A stretch of DNA of 64,000 nucleotides from Alligator mississippiensis (lineage: Eukaryota > Chordata > Crocodylia > Alligatoridae). The notes beneath the pieces are model-generated. The model searched no databases, was not told the origin of the DNA, and saw nothing but the letters and a program-made list of their open reading frames with translations. Where the stretch lies: NCBI RefSeq assembly GCF_030867095.1, contig NC_081824.1, positions 303,754,956 to 303,818,955 on the forward strand. Direction: 5' to 3'. The translations under genes and the position numbers were made by a program. Positions 12,118-23,678 of the stretch are shown one piece after another (the first letter of the stretch is position 1; each line of letters opens with the position of its first letter).

Positions 12118-12870
12118 AGGGTGCACCGATAGAGATTTTTGGGGCCAATATCAATAGCTGATATTTAAGGAGGTATATCAGCCAATACCAATCCGATTTC
12201 CAATACAGCTGCCTCCAGCTGGTAAGTCTGGTGTGGTGGAAGGGGAGGGACATGGGGGTGAGGGGGTGCAGATCAGTGCCCCATGGTGAGGGAGGGGGCA
12301 TGGGCAGGAGTTGCCTGGGCGGGGGATGCTGCATCCACCCCAGATTTTGCTGCCACTCCACTCCCAGCACTGTATCCACCTGGTGCAGCCCCAGCTCAAC
12401 GCACCGCCTCCACAGAAGAGCCGGGGCTGCGCTGGGCGGTTGGTGGCAGCAGCGCTGGGAGAGGAGTGGTGGCGAAATTTGGGGTGGATGCAGCATCCTT
12501 CCAGTGCTGTTGGCACCTGCTGTAAACCCAGTCCCCACCAAGAAGAGCTGCACACAGCCCTGGCTGCATCCTGCCCTGCCCCACACAGATCCAGGGGGCG
12601 CACACCCTGTCCTCCTGGGGGGGTTGTGCAAGTAGTGTCAGGAGCCCCTCCCTCCATGAGTGGCAGCTTTGTCCTGTGCCTGCCCCCACCCCCTCCCTCA
12701 TCGGGGGGGGGGGGGTGTTGATCTACTCCCCCCTCTTCCTTCCTCCCTTCCCCTTGCACCACACCGGACTTACTAACTGTAGGTAGCTCTCCATGCTGCT
12801 GGCTGTGCTCACTGCCTGAGTACTGTGCTGCAGCTGTGTGCAACATGGGCATTTATTGTGATGGTTTAGT
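12118..12870. mobile_element. GTGCACCGATA-type MITE (family B), right end eroded
   Basis: It begins with GGGTGCACCGATAGAGATTTTT, followed by a stretch alternating CAATA/GATA words and then a GC-rich interior. The same order of blocks occurs at 17738-18650, including the ACTTACT..GGCATTTATTG segment near the right end. A G12 run occurs near 12705-12716. It is non-coding. Confidence 0.6.
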
Positions 12871-13663
12871 AAGCTGCTGCCTGTGTTATGAGTATGCAGC
12901 AGTGGAGGGTTCCAGGCAGAACGGAACAACTTTAAAAACTAATGGCTTTTACATTGCTAATGGTTTGATGGGTCAGAAGAACAGGTCGACCTGGAAGTTT
13001 TGGCAGGGGGGGATAGGTTGTGGGGAAAATGAGGGATAAGAAAAGGGAGTGAGACAGACGCCAGTCTTTTTTTTCTGTGCATAAAGTTCTTGCCTAGGTT
13101 TTGGAGCGTAGAACATGTCTGTGAATTCTTTTTCTCCTGTGTCAGCATCTTCATCTTCCAGATGCTTCAGTCAGACCATTTTTTCTATTTCATGATAGCA
13201 AAGTAACAAGGGGAAAGACCACTTAAAATGTTTAGCATCCTTTACCTTCAGCTAAGTGCAGTAGCACCTCAGTGCAGGCTGACAACTACAGCTGTTGTGC
13301 TTAATTAGAACACTTACAGAAATCTTTTTGTATTTCAGAAGGATGCAAATTCTTGTTAATGCAGAGAGCTAAGGTGGTCTGTGGGCATCGTACGCCCTTT
13401 CAGAACACTGAATTCAGTAAAATTCACATCTTGGAAAATTAGGAACTACAGAATAAAAGTACATAGCACTGCAACTGTAACTCAATCCCAAGTGATGGCT
13501 GAAGACACCTCCAGCATGTACTTAAACTCTATCTTTGCCAATAGGACTATACACTTGAGGAAATGAAAGCATGCGATCACTGGAGGGCAGTTTTATGTAC
13601 TCTTTTTCCTAAGGGGAAAAAAACTTGTGTTTAGTTGCACTGCTCTTAAGAATTACCCACGCT
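12871..13663. other. Intronic DNA without recognised gene
   Basis: Open frames of 60-67 codons have no recognisable domain. No RNA gene or clear repeat was seen. Confidence 0.5.
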
Positions 13664-13795
13664 TATCCTGCAGTTGCAGGGATGTAGGTTGTAGCCATGT
13701 TGGTCTAAGGACATAGGCAGACAAGGTTCCTTGGGTGAATCTGATATCTTTTATTAGACCAACCCAAATAGTTGGAGAATGGTTATTAAGCAAGC

Positions 13796-13821
13796 TTTCG
13801 GGTTCAAAAACCCTTCGTCAG
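13796..13821 (-). ncRNA. Hammerhead-ribozyme-like core, left arm
   Basis: On the minus strand the order is CTGACGA, a hairpin with arms GGGTT and AACCC, then GAAA. This is the conserved hammerhead order: CUGANGA, stem II, GAAA. One extra A lies between CTGACGA and stem II. The possible stem III (GCTTGC) is very short, and stem I pairing next to the core is not evident. Activity is unproven. Confidence 0.45.
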
Positions 13822-13887
13822 GCTAAGGAAGTTTCAGCAGTTGGTGTGTGCTCTTCCTGGATGAAATTCTCACAAGAAAACCACTCT

Positions 13888-14046
13888 CTCTCCAATCTCT
13901 CAGTCCTGATTCTCAAAGGAAACTTACACAACACTTCCCAGAGACGAGCCTATGAACTCCACTTCATCAACCTGCTGGATACTAGAGATCATGGACTAAA
14001 CATAGACATTGGATTTATGACACATTATAATCTGCCTGACAACTGA
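13888..14046 (+). pseudogene. Penelope-like ORF, C-terminal remnant
   Basis: About 52 codons read in frame to a stop at 14044-14046. The segment RAYELHFINLLDTRDHGLN resembles the end of the Penelope GIY-YIG endonuclease, where a conserved glutamate precedes an 'LDT..PHGLN'-type ending. The catalytic GIY and YIG parts and the whole reverse transcriptase are missing, so the fragment cannot act alone. It is bounded by the inverted arms, as expected for a severely 5'-truncated copy. Confidence 0.5.
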
Positions 14047-14125
14047 CTCCCCAGCTCAGCCTCTGGCTTCTTTACTTTCATTCCATCCAGGAAGAGCACA
14101 CACCAACTGCTGAAACTTCCTTAGC

Positions 14126-14151
14126 CTGACGAAGGGTTTTTGAACCCAAAA
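14126..14151 (+). ncRNA. Hammerhead-like core, right arm, core base changed
   Basis: The plus strand repeats the left-arm motif (CTGACGA, GGGTT hairpin AACCC), but the following tetranucleotide is AAAA instead of GAAA, with A at 14148 in place of the conserved G. The copy should be catalytically dead if the left one is a true ribozyme. Confidence 0.45.
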
Positions 14152-14462
14152 GCTTGCTTAATAACTAATCTCCAACTATTTGGGTTGGTCTAATAAAAGA
14201 TATCAGATTCACCCAAGGAACCTTGTCTGCCTATATCCTGCAGTTGAACACTTAAAGGGATAGGAGCCACTTGTTTCTGTAACCCTTCTCCAAACTCTCA
14301 AAAGACCTTGGCATTCCCATCAATCCTTAATCTCTTGAGGCATCACAAAACAAAGTAGCTCTTTTGGTTCCTTGGGGAGAGCTGGGCCAAGTGGTTCCCA
14401 GTCAGCCCCTAGATCCAGATAACATGTTGCTAGAGCCTCTCCCCTCAACTGTGGGATTGGAA

Positions 14463-14730
14463 TAGTGCTTCTCAGCCAGGGTGCCATGACATTGTTTCAG
14501 GGGTGCCACACAATGTTAGTAATGTTAGGTTTGCAGGCAAGAGTCACAAGATAAACTTGGGGATTTTAAATAGGAATCCATAGTGTTAAAAGTATTCTGA
14601 TCTCTTTTGATCATTCTGAATTCTTTGAAACAGAAGAATTGCTCTATTTTTCTGCAGTCAAAAATGAGTGAAAACCAAGAACTAGTACTTTCCAAAGGGT
14701 GCCTTGTGTCTAAAAGGTTCAGAAACACTG
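14463..14730 (+). mobile_element. hAT-like non-autonomous element (family A), near complete
   Basis: The left end TAGTGCTTCTCAGCC and the right end GGTTCAGAAACACTG are imperfect inverted repeats over about 14 bp. The interior matches the copies at 8945 and, inverted, at 53625. The flanking octamers do not match clearly. No coding capacity. Confidence 0.7.
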
Positions 14731-16800
14731 CTTGAGAGTTTTTTCTTCCGCTGCCAGAAAAAAGAGATTCATCTGAAAATTGTAGAAGTCTGAGCTTTAA
14801 TGTGAAACCAACAGGGTGGTACAAACCCTTCTGATGAACGGTATGTGATGGGGAGATTGTTACTCTGCATTGTATAATGGATGTGGTTCTTTTTACCTAT
14901 GTAAAAAGTACTTTATATTTGTTTTAAAAAAAAAAAAAGCAAAACCACATACAAATCCCCCCTCCCCCCCCCCCCAAGTAAATTGCAGACAGAAATGAAA
15001 CTGGAAGAATGTTGTTTAAGTTGCAAAGCTAAGAAATGCTAGATTTAGTTATTTATGCGACCTTAATATGCACCTGTTGTGCATAATTATTCCGATCTTT
15101 AATTACATGTCACACTAGTTTTGCCACAAGTCCCTACCTCATTGAGGACACAAGTAGTATTACAGTGGGCCAATTTAAGTTTAGAGGTACTTTGTAAATC
15201 TGGCATTTTCAGACTATCTGATTTCCCAGTCTAACTTTTGTTTTTGAGTCTTGTGGAACATTACGGAGTGTATGCATAGAAGGTATTGGGGTGTCCAAAC
15301 ACCTCTGTGACCAGAAGCAAATCTAATTGGCGCAGAAACCATAAATTAGGAAGTCTGTTATTGCTACTTATGCTATGATGCAGTGCATGGAACTACTGGC
15401 TCCAGGGGTCTTGCAAAGGCATCATATTAAGGCCTGGCAAGACATCTAGTTGGCTTTATGTTCTATAGCTGTATAGCGTGCATGAATGTGTACACACGTG
15501 TGTCTCCCTCTCTGTTTCCCACTCTGATTTTTGGTTTCAAATCATTTCTATTAACCAGCAACTTACCTTGCATAGAAACACTTTGCCTTAGCATGTGGGA
15601 GGGAAGGTTGCTAAATTTAGGGAAGAAAATATTGATTGCAAAGTGTGCGGACCAAGCTACGTCAAAAAGAATTGTCTCCTGGTTACAAAAAAGCATCATT
15701 TGCCCCTTTGCCACTGTAATACAGGGGCACTAATCTTTCCCTTAACAGATCCCATTTTGCATAATCACTCCTAAGAATTTCATAGCCTTGTGATTCTAGG
15801 AATTTGAGAAATGAAAGGAGTCTTTAAAGCCTTTTTTCTGTTTAATTGCAGTACCCGCTGCTCTTCTGGGTTCTCCCTAAATGGCAGGCTGTCATTTCAT
15901 TCATCAGTTTCTCTATTTTTTGTGTATTGGCAGGTTTATGCCATTCCTATACTTTTAGTTTAGAAAAATTTGGAGCTATGGTAGGGACTTCGGAGTACCT
16001 GTTAATTGGATTCTTTAGATGTCCAGTGCTAGAGAGTTGGTCATCTTTAAGAATATACTATGTGCTTCATTTTGCAGACTATCAGAAGGTGATCAACTAA
16101 TTTTAGTTCTCAAGTACTGTGATTTTTTTTTTTTTTTATCTGATAAGAAGCACTTTAAAGCTTCACAGCTGCTGTTGAGCCATGATACTTCCCTGACTTA
16201 ATCAGTTGGCAGGATGTGTGCCTGCAAGTGCTGGTTGCTCTTTTTCATAAGATTCCTGCAGTTTGCTATAATTCCTCAATAATATTCATTCTCCCTCATC
16301 TTGGTGTGATACGTGAGAACTTATTTCAAAGATCCTATTGGCTGGAGCACTGTTAGAAATAGTCCCTGTTATGGCAATTTGCATGTAACTTTAGGCATCG
16401 TGATTTAAGAACCTTTCGTCAGTATAATAAACTTCCTCAAAAAAAGTTGGGGGGAAGAGCCAATCTAAAATATTTTCCTAATTTCTTTTCCATATAAGCA
16501 GTTACAGTCGCAGCAGGGGTGTATAGTGTGCCTATGCTACAGGAAAGGAAATAGTGGAGGTGCTTTCATGCTCTTAAAGTTTGAGGACCTCTGCTTTTCC
16601 AGTATTTTTAAAGGGATTGGTAGAAGCTTCTGGCCAAAGTCTGCATAATTTGGCAAATATATTGGTTTGTGAAAGATTGGAAATAAAATATGTATATGCC
16701 ATAATCTGAACTATTTAAGAAGGCATCTATGGAACTATGCCATCCTTGGTTTCTGGATACAAATACTGATTTTTAAAGGCTTTTAATCTGTTGTAATTAC
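14731..16800. other. Intronic DNA without recognised gene
   Basis: AT-rich sequence with an A12 run and C-rich runs near 14925-14976 and a T run near 16124-16137. Open frames of 60-91 codons show no domain. Confidence 0.55.
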
Positions 16801-17467
16801 AATAGTTAGATGATTATTCAGTATGGCAGCCCCCAGCCTGCCCCTTGTGGGGCTGCTTCAGCCCAGCCTTGCACCAGTGGGGAGCTTCCAGCCCCCTGAG
16901 GTGTGTCAGGAACTCAGCAGCTCTTCGGGGCCCCAGCTCCCCAGGACTGCATCTGATGACCAGCCAGGTGGGCAGGTGTGTCCTCTCTGGGCCTGAGTGC
17001 CAGTGTGGTGGATGGTTAAGCGAGGTGTGGCATGGGGCTCAGCCACAGGCCTGGAGGAGCTGCCCTGTACTTCCTTACCTCCACCTTGACCCTGCCAGCC
17101 CCTCCAGCCACCGAGGGTCCAGCCTGGGGACACGTGGATGCTGCCAGCAGCTGCAGTGGCAGCTGCAGCAACAGAAGGTGCTGCATCAAGACATGGCAGA
17201 GGGCGGGGAGGCTGCAAGCAGCTGCACTGGGGTCTTTGGAGCCTAATTATAGGTACTGGTTCTCCTTCCTCATTCCTTTCCTTCTTGCTCCTCCCTCCCT
17301 CCCACCTGCCCTACTGCTTTGTAGTTCCTGCTGGGGCACCATTCAGCTTCCCTTCCCCCCACTTCCTTGCCAGACAGTGCTCCACCCTGTGCTAAACGGT
17401 AACTAGTATGGTATAACTGGTTATCACTGGGCTTGTTGGTTAAATGATTGATCATTTAACTATTCAC
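16801..17467. mobile_element. MITE-like GC-rich element with AT-rich inverted ends
   Basis: The left edge (AATAGTTAGATGATTATTCA) matches the inverted right edge (AATAGTTAAATGATCAATCA on the minus strand). The interior is GC-rich and non-coding. The right edge also contains a near-palindrome, GTTAAATGAT and ATCATTTAAC separated by two bases (17440-17461). No target duplication was fixed. Confidence 0.5.
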
Positions 17468-17737
17468 ATCCTTACCTTGACTGAAGTGTTCTGAGAAGAA
17501 TATGGGCCATAAACTTTATTTGGCAGCAAGCTTAGCTAAAAAAAAAAAATAAAAAAATCAACTTTGTATTTGACACCTAATTAGCATCTATTTAGTCACA
17601 AATTATTTGTAATCAGTTTGAATTTATGTTCATGGTTCTATTAAATCAGTTACCATTAGTTGTTAATAAACTAAATCATTTTCATGGGAGACAGCTGTCA
17701 CAATGAGCTAAAATATGTTTTAGTAATACAGTTATAG

Positions 17738-18650
17738 GTAGGGGTGTAATGATAAAGATTTTTTTGGCTGATACCGATGGCCAGATTATTAACCAGCTGT
17801 GTAGGCTGATACTCATCCGATTGTTGATATGCAGCCCTGAAGCTTGGAGAGCAGTGTCTGACCAGTAAGTCTGTGGGGGGGAAGGGGCTTGGAGGGTGCA
17901 GATGGAGTTTTGGGAGGCAGGGGTGGGGCAGGGGCTGCCCAGTTGGGGTGAGACAGGGTGTGGGATGGAGCAGTGAGCAGCTTGACCAGAGGGCAGGGGA
18001 GAGGCTCCCGCCATTGCGCATACACCTGGGGGAGGCATGGGAAGCATGTGCCCCCCAAATCTGTGCGCGGGGCAAAGGGGAGCTGCCCTCTGCAGGCTGG
18101 GTCCGGCCTCTTCCTGGTGGGGGGCTGGGCTGGGGCTGTGCTTGAGGCAGGCGGTGGTGGCTCTGGGAAGGGGTGGGCTACAGCCACCCCAAAATTCACC
18201 ATAGCCCTCCCCTCCCAGCACTGCTGCTGTCTACCCCACCCCTGCCTGTCCCAGGTGCAGCCCCTGGCCCTAGCCCTTAGCGAGAAGCCCACCCTTGCCC
18301 CAAACGCATCTGGGGGGGGCACCTCCCCCAATGCCTCCTTCAGGGATGTGCAGAGCAGCAGGAGGCACACTCCCCAGATGAGCCACTTGCGGTTCTGCCC
18401 CATGCCCTGCCCCAGCCCCACTCCCTCACCATGGGGGCCTTGATGCTTCCTCCCCTTCCCCCCCATACTTACTGGCCAGATGCTGTTCTTCAAGCTGCCT
18501 GGCTGCATGCATGCTGGATCTGTGTACATGCACGTGACATTTATTGGTAACATTATTGGTCACATTGGGCAAAAAAGCCAATTGCCGATAATGCCAATTT
18601 TCCTTTTATTGGTGCCAGTACAATACGGACTGATATATTGGTGCACCTCT
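17738..18650. mobile_element. GTGCACC-type MITE (family B) with 8-bp target duplication
   Basis: The left end (TAGGGGTGTAATGATA) and right end (TATTGGTGCACCTCT) are imperfect inverted repeats. AGTTATAG flanks both sides exactly (17730-17737 and 18651-18658), which indicates a hAT-like insertion. The 913-bp body has GATACCGATGG-like words near both ends and a GC-rich centre whose long frames are compositional. Confidence 0.75.
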
Positions 18651-18658
18651 AGTTATAG

Positions 18659-20334
18659 TCCTTTAGCTTCAATCTATAGGCACTGAAACAGCCACTGAAT
18701 TTTAGCAGTTTCTTGGGTTGAGGGTATCAGGCAACTTTAAATGATACTTTCTATGCTCCATCCTCAGTGATAGGAGGTTTGGCAAAAATGATGCGGATAA
18801 ATCCCTGCCTTCTGTTCAGATTGTATTGTCAGCTCTTCAGAGTGTGCATACACAAAACCTTCATTGTAAACCCTTGTTTGGAAAGTAAAACACAGTTGAC
18901 TGAAGGCCTCTTTGCTTCTGATGAGGATGAAGGACTGGGTCAACCTTACTTTGATTTTGAACATATGGCCCTTAGGGAATAAGTACTTAAAATAATCTGC
19001 AGTGGAGGTAGAAAGCTGTGTTTAGGGCTCTGAATTCCTTTTGCTTTCTTTTAAAGTCCACTATTCTCTGTAAGTTGATGTTTCACCACAGCATGCAAAG
19101 GTCCTTTTACACAAGAAGAAGTAAGTCTGCCAGGCATCAACCTTTGAGCTGCTGTTTTCCACAGCAGGGTTATCATTACAGCTTTATGTAAGGTTTTCTT
19201 AAACTTTCAGTTGTTTATATGTTTTCAAAAGTCCAGTGACTGGGCTGAATCTTTCGAAGTTTGGTCTCTGCCTGCTTAACTTCATTTTACGGAAACTGAG
19301 CCAACAGTCAGTAGTCTTTTTCTTTTTCAGTGAAGAAAAAAACCTTATAAGATTGTTACCAGTTTTCCGTAAAAAGAGACAGTTTTATTCCTGTAGCATA
19401 CATTATCTTGCATTATTTTAAGGTTTTTATGCTGAGATACTGTTGCTGTGAGGGGTAACATTTTCAAAAACCCCTTCCTGTTTAGGACCCTCAGTCTTCT
19501 GAGCTGGGGCTAACTGTGAAAGGGGTAGATTCACAAGGGAAACTTATACTCTGCAACATACTACATTGTAGCACCTAAATGCTCATTATCAAGGTGACTC
19601 CCCGGGCTCTAGTTAAGCAGCCAGGCTCCCTATACAATGCATGGGGAAAAATGAGTTCTGCACGTACCTAGGATTCTAGGTTTAAGGACACTGTCATATC
19701 TAATTGGAAACTCTTGGAACAAGCGTATCCTGACTACTATCTTCTCTAGGATGCAAGTACCTTGTTTTGACAATAGGGAAGTGCCTGTTTCCACTCGGGA
19801 TTCACACCCATGAATTCTGCCCTGGAAGAGAGCTGGTTAAGCACCTTTCTCGCAAAGAAGAGGGAGGAGGTGGTGGAGTTCCTTCTTTCTATTGGTAAAA
19901 TATTTGCAAAGATTGTATAATGCTTGGAGAAGATAGCACAAGACTTGTAGCTGGGATTGGCAGCCTGTAGCATTTTAGCATTAAGGTAGTTCTATGGGGG
20001 CCAGCTGGGAAGTGCCAGCCCATCTTGGACCAAGCTGCTGTATTTTGGCCTGCCACTCCTAAAAGGCTGCTGATCATTGCTGTGTTACCTAGTGGTTAAG
20101 ACACTCAGCAGTGAAACCAGTGTTTCATTGCAGCATATTTCTATGAATGTTATATTTAACGTGAAACACTTTAGTATTCACTTGAATAGGGACTAGCACC
20201 CAAGTCTCGTCTCTTCCTGGTGGTTACCCTAGCATTATGCCAGAGTCGATGCTCATTTGGATTCACTTTCTCTGACCCACATCCCATGCAAAGTAGAATA
20301 GCTTCAACTAGAGAGACTGGAAGCACACCTCAGT
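18659..20334. other. Intronic DNA, mostly unassigned
   Basis: No gene was recognised. About 20080-20130 (CCTAGTGGTTAAGACACTCAGC) is tRNA-like and may be an older SINE piece. About 19740-20080 is moderately GC-rich and may be repeat-derived, but no terminus was found. Confidence 0.45.
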
Positions 20335-20425
20335 GACACGTACCAGAGTACTCAATAGTCTCGTAGTTGGAATACTCTTCTGGGAGATTAGTGATTTGGG
20401 TTTGAATTCCTTCAGACAGGAGGGA
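20335..20425 (+). mobile_element. tRNA-derived SINE-like fragment
   Basis: An A-box-like TAGTCTCGTAGTTGG is followed about 30 bases later by GGGAGATTAGTGATTTGGG and a B-box-like GGTTTGAATTCC, the spacing of a tRNA-derived Pol III promoter. No 3' tail family was recognised. Confidence 0.45.
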
Positions 20426-21030
20426 AGAGGGCAGGTAGTGGTTTTTGGGACTGAGACAGGCAGGCAGGGCCTGGGGACCCAGGGTACAGCCCTGATCTGT
20501 TCCCTGTGCAGGCTCTACCCTGGGCACTGGCCCTGCACTGACACTGCCCTGTGATCCTTGCCCTAGCCCCTGCCTGCCTGTCCTGCTCCCAGACACCACT
20601 CCTTGCCTGCTTATGGCCCCATCCCATCTTCCCAGCTGAGTACGCCCTGGTCATAGGGGTCCCGGCTGCCTCCATGAAGATCCTGCCTGCCTGCTCTGTC
20701 TGGCACCCCCAGCAGTGGGGGTGGGGCAGACGAGCCAGGGGGCCAGGCAGGGTGGCTAGGTCTGGTGGTGGCAGAGACACTGGTGGCAGCAACAGCTGGA
20801 ACCAGCTGCTGCTGCAGTAGCTTCCAGTAAGTGGAGTCCAGCTGCTGCACTGGCCCTGCCTCAGTGTGCGCCCAAGGGTGGCAGGACTGACTGGCTGCAC
20901 ACGCCACAGCCTGGGCGGTCTCCCATGCCTGGGCTGGATGGGGCTGAGACCTGCCGTGGGCCAGATAGAATCCCTTGGTGGGCTTCATGAGGCCCACTGC
21001 CTGCCTGCCTCTGGCCTAGATTGAAAGGCT
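20426..21030. repeat. GC-rich repeat-like block
   Basis: GC-rich sequence with repeated CTGCCTGCC and GGCAGGCAGGG words, in contrast to AT-rich flanks. Overlapping frames on both strands are compositional. It resembles the interiors of the other GC-rich transposon-like blocks but its termini are unclear. Confidence 0.4.
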
Positions 21031-23678
21031 GGAAGTTAAGACTCCTGTCTTCGCCTTGATAAATGGCTGCATTATGTCGGGCAAAGTTTAGAAACGTATT
21101 GTGTTTTTCAGAAGGCAGTTTTTAAACCAGTGATTTCTCATCTTCATAGAAATTGTTTACATATATGATGCTCTCTTAAAAATTTGCTTTCATAACTATT
21201 GCTTCCATAGGTGGTCCTCATTTTCAGTAGAAGAAAATGTTGTATTCCTGTAACTTCCAAAATAGAAACTTTTTCAAATGGTAATGAAAACTTTGGAATT
21301 AAGTTTAATTGTAATTTCAGATTTTATTATTTCCTAATTTTGTTTAATCCCCTTTCTTTAGCTGATAGCTCAAGACTTTGCTGCCACCTTTGGTCTGTAG
21401 AGAAAAAGCATCTGCAACTGAAGTTAATGTGTGTTTGTACAAAGGGAATCTACTGGTCATGGGGTATGACTTTGAATCATAAAACAAAGTCAGTAAACAG
21501 GGATGCAGTAGTTTTTTTTTATGTCTGCTTCCATAAGAAATGATAAATGGGGCTTTAAAGGGACACATCTTGCATTCTTGTCCCACTACTTTGCAAATTC
21601 AACTAGGATTAGTGAAGCCTGTTGCTATGTGAGAAAATAAGTGTTCTTGTGACAGCTATGACAGATCTGCAGATTGCCTTTGCCTGTTGTTGCTATTGCA
21701 AGGATCACATTCTAAAGATGTTATTTATTTCAAATGGTTTTAAAGACTGCATTTGAATTATTTTAAATTGCAAGGATTTGGAGATGTTTACTATACAGTC
21801 TTACTGGATCAGCTTGTATTTTAGTTCACCTTTAGTTCTATAGAGAAGGCAGGGATATATTTGTCTTGCTTGGTTGTACTTTTTCTTTACTAAACTGCCA
21901 GCGCTTGGTAGAGCTCCTCCTACAACAGTTTTATTTTCCTCTTTGCTGTGCTTAGCATTAAAATTTCTCTGAGGCCCAATATATTTTGATATGTTTTACT
22001 CTTCCCTTTTATAAAACTGTAAGTTTGTTCCTGTGCCAACTTGCATTTTTTCAAGCAAGCCTTTTTCAGTCTTGATATACTTGATGTTTTCATTTTACTT
22101 TTTCAAAATATATTTTAGCTTTCTTCATTTTGGTCTTCAGTTTTGTTTTACCCATTGCTTTTTCTGTATTCTTTCACATGAGCATACTGCAGATAATTCT
22201 TTTGGTATATCTTGAGAGATCTCTCCTCCAACACTGCTTTCAAGCCTCTGCTGTTCTGACAGGTTGTATAGATGGTTCTCCAGACAAGGTGTGCCAGATT
22301 TGTTACCTTTCTCTGTTCCTACTGCCAGGTCACCATGGATTCTGCTCCCATGGAAACTATGGTTTGCTGCAGAATTGTGCTGCAAAATCAGTTTCCACTT
22401 AAACTTTCTAGTCTTCATGGTAGCAAGAAATAAATACCTGGAAATGTGACTAGAAGAGACAGTGTTACCTCTCTGAGTCTGCAGCCAACTTAAACAATAA
22501 CTCTCAGATAAATTACTTGCTTCCAAGTTCTTTCACATGGCTCAATGAAACAGAAGTTCAAATATTTATTTTTTACTCTTTTAGATTAGCCTTACTGTTT
22601 TGTGTCTTCATAAGAAGCCCTGAAAATCGCAGTTGCCAACTTGTCACTGGAAAGTAATTTTATTTTCTCTAATAGGGTCTCTCAATCTGTTTTTGCAGAA
22701 GAGGTAATTTTAAAGAAAATTTGTGCAATTTGCTGCTTCCACCCAGAATTCAAAAGGATAAAGGGGTAGAGAGAGATCCTCTGTTAGTGTGGGTGCATGT
22801 GGTATTGTGTGTGGAAATAGGAATTTTTATTCTGCCTTTTTCTTTGGGGTGGGATAAAATGTTCCTGGGCTCCTTGCTGGAGTGAGAACATGCTTCTCTA
22901 GGATTGGGTCATGAGAGATGCAAATATTTTTCTTAAATTGGGATGTGTGCCTGGATACATGACATGTTTGCACTGGTGTAAAAAAAAGGGATGGACATAA
23001 ATTACATCCCCGCACTGGTATAAATTACTCGGATATGTGGTAGAATTAACGTGGGGGTAACCCAGGGTATAATGATGAGGTGCATTACATTGGTGAATGT
23101 CTCATCTTCCTGCAATTTATTTAAGGCAGCTGCTTGTTCAAGGCACAGGATATTATATGCCCTCCTACCAACTTGTGGCAGCTTGTTAGCACAAGATGAC
23201 TACTCGTCTATCTGTCCCAGTCCTGGTGTTATTTACATCAGTGTGCAAAATAAATGTAAGCTACATTGGTGTAAATGTGTGCCCACATTATCTAGCTAGT
23301 AGGTATCTGGTAAATTTGTTTGGCTTCTGTGTGGCGCAGTTAATGGTGAGTTATAAAAATCCCTGTGCAAGGGGGAAGGTAAATATAGTAAAGAAAGTCA
23401 GGAGAAGAAACATTCCAATGTTTTACATAGCAGATTTTGACTAAAACAGGTACATTTTTACTTGTAGATATTGTTCAACACTATGTTAAATGTTCCAAAC
23501 TGCCCCCATGTTTCACAGACTTTTGTTCCATAGCTTCTAAAAACATTAAACTTGTTACACGTTTGTTTAGTTGGTAGAAAGATGCAAATGTCTGAGCCAG
23601 CATCTATATTAAACTACTTTCTGTTTTGAGAGCACTGTTTGTAGATTGCTGTGTCTAAGTACCATATGTGGACTTGAA
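21031..23678. other. Intronic DNA without recognised gene
   Basis: AT-rich sequence. About 22930-23290 has repeated GGTGTAAAT/GGTATAAATTAC words and could be an old DNA-transposon remnant. No exon or RNA gene was supported. Confidence 0.5.

Larger units (their letters stand above)
13677..14233. mobile_element. Penelope-like retroelement, short copy with inverted arms
   Basis: This 557-bp insertion is flanked by a perfect 13-bp direct repeat TATCCTGCAGTTG (13664-13676 and 14234-14246). About 150 bp at each side (roughly 13711-13865 and 14090-14233) are near-identical inverted copies. Each arm contains a hammerhead-ribozyme-like core, and the centre encodes a fragment resembling the C-terminal end of a Penelope GIY-YIG endonuclease (..LLDTRDHGLNIDIGF..). 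Penelope-like elements are known to carry hammerhead motifs in LTR-like repeats that may be inverted. The assignment combines that knowledge with the observed layout; no reverse transcriptase is left. Confidence 0.65.

Noticed and set aside
12074..12852. Long overlapping frames of up to 224 codons on both strands
   Set aside because: They lie in a GC-rich MITE interior, are Pro/Cys/Gly-rich by composition and match no family.
17682..18553. 246- and 179-codon minus-strand frames
   Set aside because: They fall inside the family B MITE with its target duplication; the translation is compositional.
18767..18982. Small conserved exon candidate (71 codons)
   Set aside because: No splice sites or recognisable family; length is within chance expectation for this AT content.
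20080..20425. Functional tRNA gene
   Set aside because: A- and B-box-like words exist, but no complete cloverleaf could be drawn; a SINE remnant is more likely.
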